Shown here in pieces: positions 27,326 to 34,079 of a stretch of 34,079 bases of DNA (position 1 is the first letter of the stretch; every line of letters starts with the position of its first letter). The notes beneath the pieces are model-generated. The model did no database searches and was not told the DNA's origin. It saw only the letters and a list, made by a program, of their open reading frames with translations. The position numbers and the translations under genes are program-made. Source of the DNA: Phycisphaerales bacterium. GTDB taxonomy: Bacteria > Planctomycetota > Phycisphaerae > Phycisphaerales > UBA1924. The stretch covers positions 1 through 34,079 of the forward strand of contig JAJDDE010000076.1 of NCBI GenBank assembly GCA_029260475.1, in the 5' to 3' direction.

Positions 27326-30049
27326 ATGACACAGGCGACCACACCGTCCGCTGATCTCAACGACTTCGCGCTCGTTACGGGCGTTCTCGACGAACTCTCC
27401 ACGGGCGAGCGTGCCTCGGCGCGGGACCTCGCCCACGAACTGGCCAGCGCCTGCCGGGCGGGAGACGACCGGTTGCCCTCGGTGCTCGAACGCGTGCGGA
27501 CACTGAGCGACGACCAGATCCTCCACCTGACGCGCTACCTGACCGTCCGGTTCCACCTGCTGAACAAGGCCGAGCAACTCAACATCGCTCGCGTGAACCG
27601 AAGGCGGGAGCGCGAAGCGGAGTCCCGCGGCGCCAAGCCCGAGTCCATCCGCGAGGCGGTGCAGAAACTCCGCGCGGGGGGCGTCGGGCTCGAGGACGCG
27701 CTCACGCTGCTCCGTTCGGTGGACATCCAGCCCACGTTCACAGCCCACCCGACCGAGGCACGCCGTCAAACCGTGCTGAACAAGCAGAGCGACGTCGCCG
27801 AGGCGGTGGATGAATTGCACTCACAGCGGGCCACGCCCCTGGAGCGCAACGAGGCGCGCGCCAAACTCCGCAGGGCCATCGAGCTCATGCAGTTGACAGA
27901 CGACGTGCGGTCGCTCCGCCTGCGCGTGCTCGACGAGGTGCGCAACGGTCTGCACTACCTGAGCACGTCGGTGTGGGAGACCGTGCCCCGCCTCGGGCTC
28001 GACACGCTGGACGCCCTGCGCGAGGCGTACCCCGAGGCCGCATCGACGCTCGCCCTGGCGGACATGCCCTCCGGCGTGCGCTACCGCACGTGGATCGGTG
28101 GCGATCGTGACGGCAACCCCAACGTCACGCACCGAGAGTCCGAGCGCGCGCTCCGCATGCTCCGCGAAAGCGCGATCGGCCTGCTCGACTTGGACCTCGA
28201 GCGCCTGCGCGACGAGCTCAGCCTCTCCGACCGTATAGCCCCGGCCCCCCGTGCACTCTTGGACGCGATCCGGGCGGCGGGCGCGATCGACCTCGAGGGT
28301 TCGGGCGACGCCGAGCACGCGGAGCACGAACCCTTCCGCCTGCGTGTGATGCAGATGAGAGCCCGCCTGAAGAGCGATCCTTCGTACTCCTCGCGCGACA
28401 TCCTTGAGGACCTCGAGACGCTGCGCAGCGCCCTGGAATCGATGGGCTGCACCGAGAGCGCCCGCTCGGGCCCGCTGGGCGAGACGATCCTGCGTGTGCG
28501 CACGTTCGGGCTCCACCTCGCGAGCGTGGACATCCGCCAGCACTCGAAGGTCCACGAGCGGTGCGCCGACGCCCTGCTCCGCGCCGGCGGCGTCGAGGAG
28601 GCCTACACGGCCCTCGACGAGGACGCGCGGTGCGCGGTGCTCCGCAAGGAACTGCTGTCGTCCCGCCCGCTCGTCCGTGATTGGGATGGCTTCGACGACC
28701 AGGTGCGCGAGGCGTTGGACGTGCTGCGCATCGTGCGCGAGGCGAAGCGGCGCGAGCCCGATTGTGTGCGCGCGTACGTCGTCTCTATGACCCACGAGGT
28801 GAGCGACGTGCTGGAGGTCCTCCTGATGATGAAGGAGGCGGGCCTGTACCGCGTGGTCGCTGGCGGCTCTATCGAGAGCGACATGGACGTCGTGCCACTG
28901 CTGGAAACCGTGGAGGACCTGAAGCACGGCGAGCGCGTCCTCCGCTCGCTGTTCAGCGACGACGCCTACCGCAAGGTCCTTGCGCACCGGGGCGCCGAGG
29001 AGCGGTGCGCGTTCTTCCAGGAGCTGATGCTCGGGTACTCCGACTCCAATAAGGATGGCGGGTTCCTGATGGCGAACGTCGCGCTGCAAGAGGCGCAGCG
29101 CTCGCTCGCAGCGGTGTGCGATGAGGCGGGCGTGACCTTCCGCTTCTTCCACGGTCGGGGCGGCACGGTCGGACGGGGCGGGGGACGCGCCAACCGCGCG
29201 ATCCTGTCCTCGCCGGCGAACAGCCGCAACGGCAGGATCCGCTTCACCGAACAGGGCGAGGTGATCAGCTTCCGCTACGCGCTGCCCGCGATCGCACGCC
29301 GGCACCTCGAACAGATCGTGAACGCAGTCGTGTTGGGCAAGCACAGCGCGGCCTCCGAGCCCGACGACGTCTCGGACCGGGACATCGCGCTGGCGCGCTC
29401 GATCGCCGAGAAGGGGATGTCGTCGTACCGCGCGCTCATCGACGACGAGGCGTTCTGGTCGTGGTTCACCTACGTGAGCCCGGTCACGCACATCGGGGGC
29501 CTCCCGATCGCGTCGAGGCCGATCATCCGCTCGGGCTCGAAGTTCGAGTTCGAGAACCTGCGCGCGATACCGTGGGTCTTCTCGTGGGTGCAGATGCGCG
29601 CGATCGTGCCCGGATGGTACGGCGTTGGTGCCGCGCTCAACGCGCTGGACGACACCGAACTGAAGCACTGCAAGGAGGCCTACGGGCGATGGCCCTTCTT
29701 CACGTCGCTGCTCGACCGCGCCCAGCGCGAGATGGCGCGATCCCGCTTGCCCATCGCCCGTCTTTACGCGATGGAACACCCCGACGGTGCCGCCTTCTTC
29801 GATCCGATCTGCGAGGACTACGAGCGTGCGCGCACCGCGCTGCTGAGCATCGCGGGTCGATCGGAGCTGCTGGACAACGAGCCGGTGATCAAGAGCGCGA
29901 TCGAGAAGCGCAACCCCTGGACGGACGTGCTGAACCTCCTGCAGATCGAGCTCATGCGCCGGGCGAGAGAGGGGCGGTCCGAGGAACTGAGCGGGCACAT
30001 GTTCGCGGTCATCAACGGCATCGCCGCCGCGATGCAGTCCACGGGATGA
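27326..30049 (+). CDS. ppc: Phosphoenolpyruvate carboxylase
   Basis: FTAHPTEARRQTVLNKQ, WIGGDRDGNPNVTHRES, LMLGYSDSNKDGGFLMANVALQEAQ, FRFFHGRGGTVGRGGGRANRAI. Confidence 0.97.
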   Translation: MTQATTPSADLNDFALVTGVLDELSTGERASARDLAHELASACRAGDDRLPSVLERVRTLSDDQILHLTRYLTVRFHLLNKAEQLNIARVNRRREREAESRGAKPESIREAVQKLRAGGVGLEDALTLLRSVDIQPTFTAHPTEARRQTVLNKQSDVAEAVDELHSQRATPLERNEARAKLRRAIELMQLTDDVRSLRLRVLDEVRNGLHYLSTSVWETVPRLGLDTLDALREAYPEAASTLALADMPSGVRYRTWIGGDRDGNPNVTHRESERALRMLRESAIGLLDLDLERLRDELSLSDRIAPAPRALLDAIRAAGAIDLEGSGDAEHAEHEPFRLRVMQMRARLKSDPSYSSRDILEDLETLRSALESMGCTESARSGPLGETILRVRTFGLHLASVDIRQHSKVHERCADALLRAGGVEEAYTALDEDARCAVLRKELLSSRPLVRDWDGFDDQVREALDVLRIVREAKRREPDCVRAYVVSMTHEVSDVLEVLLMMKEAGLYRVVAGGSIESDMDVVPLLETVEDLKHGERVLRSLFSDDAYRKVLAHRGAEERCAFFQELMLGYSDSNKDGGFLMANVALQEAQRSLAAVCDEAGVTFRFFHGRGGTVGRGGGRANRAILSSPANSRNGRIRFTEQGEVISFRYALPAIARRHLEQIVNAVVLGKHSAASEPDDVSDRDIALARSIAEKGMSSYRALIDDEAFWSWFTYVSPVTHIGGLPIASRPIIRSGSKFEFENLRAIPWVFSWVQMRAIVPGWYGVGAALNALDDTELKHCKEAYGRWPFFTSLLDRAQREMARSRLPIARLYAMEHPDGAAFFDPICEDYERARTALLSIAGRSELLDNEPVIKSAIEKRNPWTDVLNLLQIELMRRAREGRSEELSGHMFAVINGIAAAMQSTG

Positions 30050-30741
30050 GGCTGGATCGACGCGAACTCGTCGGCGAGCTCATGGACGATCCGGCGCTGG
30101 ACGCCCGTGAGCACGAACAGGCGCTGCGCGGGCTCGCCCGGCTCAACCGGCTGAGCAACGCGAGCGGTCCGATCGTGCGAGCGATCAGTGCCCACGATTC
30201 GCGACGCGACGCGACCCTGCTGGACGTCGCCTCGGGGTCGGGGGACGTGCTCATGCACGTGCTCAGGAGTGTGCCGGACGTGTGCGCGCACGCCTGCGAC
30301 ATCAGCCCGGTGGCGTGCCATCGCATCGAGTCCCGTGCCGCGAGTGCTGGGCTCCCCGTTCGTGTGGTCGAGGTGGACGCGCTCTCGCCGGGGAGCCTGG
30401 GCGACGGGGCGTACGATGTGGTGATGAACGCGCTCTTCCTGCACCATCTCGAACGGGATGACGCCCTGCGCCTGCTGCGCTCGATGCGCGAAGCTCTCGC
30501 GCCGGGGGGGCTGCTCGTCATCAGCGACCTGCTGCGGACGCGCCTGAACTACGCGATGGCGCTCGCCGCCTCGCGTCTGGTCACACGCTCGGGTGTGGTG
30601 CACACCGATGCGCTGCTGTCGGTGCGGGCCGCGTTCTCGATGGAGGAGGCACGATCCCTCGCGGCGGACGCGGGGCTGGTTGGCGCGGTGCTGCGCCGTG
30701 TGTGGCCCGAGCGGTTCCTTCTGACCTGGGTCAAATCGTGA
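30046..30741 (+). CDS. Class I SAM-dependent methyltransferase
   Basis: TLLDVASGSGDVLMHVLR, YDVVMNALFLHHLERDDALRLLRSMREALAPGGLLVISDLLRTR. ATG overlaps ppc stop. Confidence 0.9.
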   Translation: MRLDRRELVGELMDDPALDAREHEQALRGLARLNRLSNASGPIVRAISAHDSRRDATLLDVASGSGDVLMHVLRSVPDVCAHACDISPVACHRIESRAASAGLPVRVVEVDALSPGSLGDGAYDVVMNALFLHHLERDDALRLLRSMREALAPGGLLVISDLLRTRLNYAMALAASRLVTRSGVVHTDALLSVRAAFSMEEARSLAADAGLVGAVLRRVWPERFLLTWVKS

Positions 30742-31820
30742 GCGGGTACGGCGCGGTGGTCGTCGGAGCGGGGCCCGCGGGCGCGTTGTCGGCGCTGCTG
30801 CTCGCGCGAAGTGGCGTGCGCACGCTGCTCGTCGAGAAGGCCTCGTTCCCGCGATACAAGGTCTGCGGCTGCTGCCTCGCCCCGACGGGTCAGCGCGTGC
30901 TGGAGCGCAGCGGTATCCAACAGATTCTCGAAGGCACCGCAACGATCGATCGGCTCGAAGTGCGCCATCGCGTAGGCCGCGTAAGCACCGTGGTTCCCGC
31001 GTACCGCGTGCTCACGCGAGAGACGTTGGACGCCCGTCTCGTGGAACTCGCGCAACGCGTCGGGGTCGAAGCACGGTTCGGCGCTGGCGCACGTGTGTTG
31101 CCATCGGGCGTTGTTGAGGTCGGTGACGAGGTTGTTCGGGCGGGCGTTGTGCTCTGCGCCGACGGTATCGGCGGCTCTTCGCTGCGGGGTTGGGACCGGT
31201 TCGGGTGGAACGTGCGCGAGGCGTCGCGCGTGGGCGTGGGGTGTGTGATCGATGATGGCGGCAACGCAGCGAGGGACGCGGTCACGATGGGCGTCGGCGC
31301 GGGCGGGTACTGCGGCGTTGCCCCGCTCGGTGACGGGCGCAGCGTGCTGGCGGCGGCGATCGATACCGCCGCGGTGCGCGCGCACGGCGCGCTCGGTGCG
31401 GTCGGGCGCGTGCTGGAAGACACCGGGATGGATGCGCAGATTCCGGCGGGCACGCTGGTCGGCGTGCCGACGCTGACGCGCACGCGATCTTCAATCGAAG
31501 CGGGCGCTGGCGATGGGGGGCGTATCTTCGTGATCGGTGACGGCGTGGGCTACATCGAGCCCTTTACGGGCGAGGGGATGAGCTGGGCGCTGCGGAGCGC
31601 CGAGATGGTGCGCGACCGCGTGCTTGCGTCGCTCGAGAGGTCGTACGTCGAGGGATCGTGGACACGGGATATGCGCCGCGTGCTCGGGCGTGAGAAGGCG
31701 GCCTGCAGGGCGGTGACCGCGGTGCTCAGGCGCCCGCGATTGACGGCGCTGTGCGCGCGGGCCGCGGGGTGGTCCCCTGCATTGGCTGGGTTCGCGGCGC
31801 GGCGGGTGGTGGCGGCGTGA
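30738..31820 (+). CDS. FAD-dependent oxidoreductase (geranylgeranyl reductase-like family)
   Basis: YGAVVVGAGPAGALSALLLARSGVRTLLVEKASFPRYKVCGCCLAPTG, FVIGDGVGYIEPFTGEGMSWALRSAEM. Confidence 0.9.
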   Translation: MSGYGAVVVGAGPAGALSALLLARSGVRTLLVEKASFPRYKVCGCCLAPTGQRVLERSGIQQILEGTATIDRLEVRHRVGRVSTVVPAYRVLTRETLDARLVELAQRVGVEARFGAGARVLPSGVVEVGDEVVRAGVVLCADGIGGSSLRGWDRFGWNVREASRVGVGCVIDDGGNAARDAVTMGVGAGGYCGVAPLGDGRSVLAAAIDTAAVRAHGALGAVGRVLEDTGMDAQIPAGTLVGVPTLTRTRSSIEAGAGDGGRIFVIGDGVGYIEPFTGEGMSWALRSAEMVRDRVLASLERSYVEGSWTRDMRRVLGREKAACRAVTAVLRRPRLTALCARAAGWSPALAGFAARRVVAA

Positions 31821-32860
31821 GTGTGCGCGTGCTTGGCCTGGGGACAGCGCTGCCCGAGGGGCGCATCGAGCAGGGGCCGACAGCGACGATCGCGGCCCGC
31901 CTCGCGGACGCGGAAGATCGCATCGGCGCGATCCGGGCGCTCTTTCGGCGCTCGGGCGTGGACGAGCGACGCAGCGTGCTCGCGAGCGAGGATGGTGCGC
32001 TGCGATTCTTCGAATCGGGGCGCGTCCCGACGACCGCGGAACGCATGTGCACGTACGCACAGCACGCGCCGTCACTCGCGCACAGCGCCTGCGTTGCGGC
32101 CCTCAACGACGCCTCGACGGACACCGACGCGGTCACCCACCTCGTCGTCGTCTCGTGTACCGGCTTCGAGTCACCCGGCGTGGACCTGCGCCTCATCGAT
32201 TCCCTCGGGCTCAGCGCCGGCGTGCGGCGCACGAACGTGGGGATGATGGGGTGCCACGGCGCGATCAACGGGCTGGCGACGGCCCGCGCCTTCGCGAACG
32301 AGCACCCGTCGCACCGGGTGCTGATGGTCTGCGTCGAGCTCTGCACGCTTCACTTCTGCGCCTCGATGGAGCGCGGCGCGATGGTCGCCAACGCGCTCTT
32401 CGCGGACGGGGCCGGAGCGGTGGTGGTCGGCCAGGGCGATCGCGGGCGCGAGCTGGTGGGGTGCTCGAGCGTGGTGGTGCCCGGGACAGACGCGGACATG
32501 GGCTGGGTGATCGGCGATGCGGGCTTCGAGATGACACTCGCCAGCGGCGTGCCGCGGGCGCTTGGGGAGCGGGTGCCGGGCTGGGTGGATGGCTGGTTGA
32601 ACGAGCACGGGCTGTCGCGCTCGGACATCGGTGGGTGGGCGGTACACCCCGGGGGACCCAGGGTGCTGGACGAGGTATCCGCGTCTCTGGGCCTTGCAGA
32701 AGACTCGATGGCGGTATCGCGCGCCGTGCTGCGCACGAAGGGCAATATGTCGTCGGGGACGGTGCTCTTCATCCTCGACGCGATGCGCGAGCGGACGGGT
32801 CCGATCGTGGTGCTCGCGTTCGGGCCCGGGCTGTGCGGCGAGGGTGCGCTGCTGTTATAG
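31817..32860 (+). CDS. Type III polyketide synthase (chalcone/alkylresorcinol synthase-like)
   Basis: Catalytic triad contexts: Cys in NVGMMGCHGAINGL, His in IGGWAVHPGGPRVLDEV, Asn in TKGNMSSGTVLFILD; FGPGLCGEGALL C-terminus. GTG start overlaps previous stop. Confidence 0.92.
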   Translation: MSVRVLGLGTALPEGRIEQGPTATIAARLADAEDRIGAIRALFRRSGVDERRSVLASEDGALRFFESGRVPTTAERMCTYAQHAPSLAHSACVAALNDASTDTDAVTHLVVVSCTGFESPGVDLRLIDSLGLSAGVRRTNVGMMGCHGAINGLATARAFANEHPSHRVLMVCVELCTLHFCASMERGAMVANALFADGAGAVVVGQGDRGRELVGCSSVVVPGTDADMGWVIGDAGFEMTLASGVPRALGERVPGWVDGWLNEHGLSRSDIGGWAVHPGGPRVLDEVSASLGLAEDSMAVSRAVLRTKGNMSSGTVLFILDAMRERTGPIVVLAFGPGLCGEGALLL

Positions 32861-32913
32861 ATACGATCGCAAACGGATCTGCCTTCGGCGAGATACTGAG
32901 GTACGTTGACTCG

Positions 32914-33753
32914 ATGCGTTTCTTGAATACAGACAATTCCAGAGGCACTACTCAGGATTCGGCTCGGCCTCAGTCAAGCCGTAGCTTCATGAAGCGAAAC
33001 CTCGTGTTTCTTGCGCTGCTCTTGGTCTCATTGCCAGTGTGTTTAGTCGTCATGTTGTATGCCGATCAGGGTCGAGCACGCTTTCAGAAAACCGTGGAGG
33101 CTTCACTCTTTGGTGGGCAATACACAATTCTCTATTCCCCGAGCGGAGACCGCGTCTTTGTTCCACCAAAACACAAACTGTTCGACGATGATGGGGACCC
33201 ACTTGGTGGCAGTTTCGATGTACACCTTGACAAAGGTTTTATCTCTGGAAGCGCCATCCCTGATGATCCTCCGCTCTTTCGCCGGCTGCTAGGTTCGCAC
33301 TCATACCGCGTTTCGGCACAATTATATATGCATGACGAGAGTGTCATTGGTGGGCCGAGGTTTTTTGGGACCGGTGCAAGCCCAACAACCCCTGTGACGA
33401 GCTACGCAACGGACGACGAGGTGTCGCTAGTACGGCAGTTCTTGCGGCTCGTCTGGGAACCAAGGAACGGACACATCGTGCGTGTTCACACACCGGATGA
33501 GTTTGTCGATGCGTTGATTCGTACCTCAACCTGGTCTGATCGACTCACCTCGGGGTGGTTCGTCGTGCACGTGACTTCTGTTGGAATCGCGCTTGCCGCC
33601 TTAACTGCGGTGGCAATTCAAACTCTTCGGCTTTCCCGAATGTATCGCAGACAGAAGTTGAATCGGTGCGCGATGTGTGGATACCCGATGGAAGGGAACG
33701 CCTCGGGTGCTTGTTCAGAGTGCGGGCTCGCCGTTTCAAAACCGACGGGTTGA
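32914..33753 (+). CDS. Hypothetical membrane protein with C-terminal zinc ribbon
   Basis: TM segments MKRNLVFLALLLVSLPVCLVVMLYA and VVHVTSVGIALAALTAVAIQTL; CAMCGYPMEG...CSECG. ATG 32989 is an alternative start. Confidence 0.7.
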   Translation: MRFLNTDNSRGTTQDSARPQSSRSFMKRNLVFLALLLVSLPVCLVVMLYADQGRARFQKTVEASLFGGQYTILYSPSGDRVFVPPKHKLFDDDGDPLGGSFDVHLDKGFISGSAIPDDPPLFRRLLGSHSYRVSAQLYMHDESVIGGPRFFGTGASPTTPVTSYATDDEVSLVRQFLRLVWEPRNGHIVRVHTPDEFVDALIRTSTWSDRLTSGWFVVHVTSVGIALAALTAVAIQTLRLSRMYRRQKLNRCAMCGYPMEGNASGACSECGLAVSKPTG

Positions 33754-34079
33754 TTGAGTAATTCTCCGGGATGCCGACGCTCGCCGACGTCGGCGTGTGC
33801 AGAGCGGGGCGATGATGAACAGCGCGAGCGCGGAGGGCGCGGGGACCGTGAGGTCGTAGCCGCGCCAGAGGGCGCCGGGGGTGTTGAGGATGAAGACCAT
33901 GCCGTTGGCGTAGCTGAAGGAGGTGCGGGCGCTGTCCGAGCCGTCGGCATCGGTGAGTATCGCGGTGTCGGTGCGCGCGCCTGTTGCATCCCAGAGCGAG
34001 ACGACGCCCGCCGCGAAGGTCAGGATGTCGCCGTCATCGGTGATCGCGAAGCGGTCGCGCCCGGGGAGGGCGGATTCGT
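33736..34079 (-). CDS. C-terminal part of a putative exported protein with PEP-CTERM-like tail
   Basis: Reverse-strand open frame from the window edge: ...MVFILNTPGALWRGYDLTVPAPSALALFIIAPLCTRRRRRASASRRITQSTRRF*; VPAPSA-hydrophobic-Arg cluster. Confidence 0.65.
   Translation of the reverse strand, partial: ESALPGRDRFAITDDGDILTFAAGVVSLWDATGARTDTAILTDADGSDSARTSFSYANGMVFILNTPGALWRGYDLTVPAPSALALFIIAPLCTRRRRRASASRRITQSTRRF

Noticed and set aside
27821-29998. 725-aa - strand ORF
   Set aside because: Antisense of ppc, whose conserved motifs are unambiguous on the + strand.
33782-33795. Perfect palindrome CGCCGACGTCGGCG
   Set aside because: Falls inside codons for the Arg cluster of the minus-strand gene; short palindromes of G/C are common at this base composition.
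1-34079. CRISPR arrays, phage structural genes, transposases
   Set aside because: No regularly spaced repeats, phage genes or transposase motifs were recognised.

Overview
High-GC bacterial chromosome segment. Codon usage, a PEP-CTERM-like tail and a C-x2-C zinc-ribbon hypothetical suggest Planctomycetota, but this is inference. Left flank: PhoH-like ATPase (partial, -), NERD nuclease with zinc ribbon (+), MIP/aquaporin (+), tRNA-Arg(TCT). Then comes a dense ~17.5 kb metabolic block. It holds a three-subunit xanthine dehydrogenase with XdhC- and MocA-type maturation proteins, a DUF6986/HpcH-like aldolase, a convergent urate oxidase - HIU hydrolase - OHCU decarboxylase - allantoicase - allantoinase operon, and a molybdenum-cofactor set (moaA, a CMD-MoaD fusion, moaE, moeA, moaC, mogA/moaB, MOT1-like molybdate transporter, and a frameshifted mobA remnant). 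The main discovery: the block is bracketed by the tRNA-Arg gene and an imperfect 35-bp copy (30/35 identical) of that tRNA's 3' end at 21067-21101, which lies right at the end of the mobA remnant. This is the signature of a tRNA-targeted genomic island. It would be a nearly self-contained purine-to-ureidoglycolate module carrying its own molybdenum cofactor pathway and molybdate importer. Right flank: hypothetical protein, type I pullulanase (-), hybrid histidine kinase, PEP carboxylase, a methyltransferase / FAD oxidoreductase / type III PKS cluster, a zinc-ribbon membrane protein, and the C-terminus of a probable PEP-CTERM-type protein (-). No CRISPR array or rRNA was seen.
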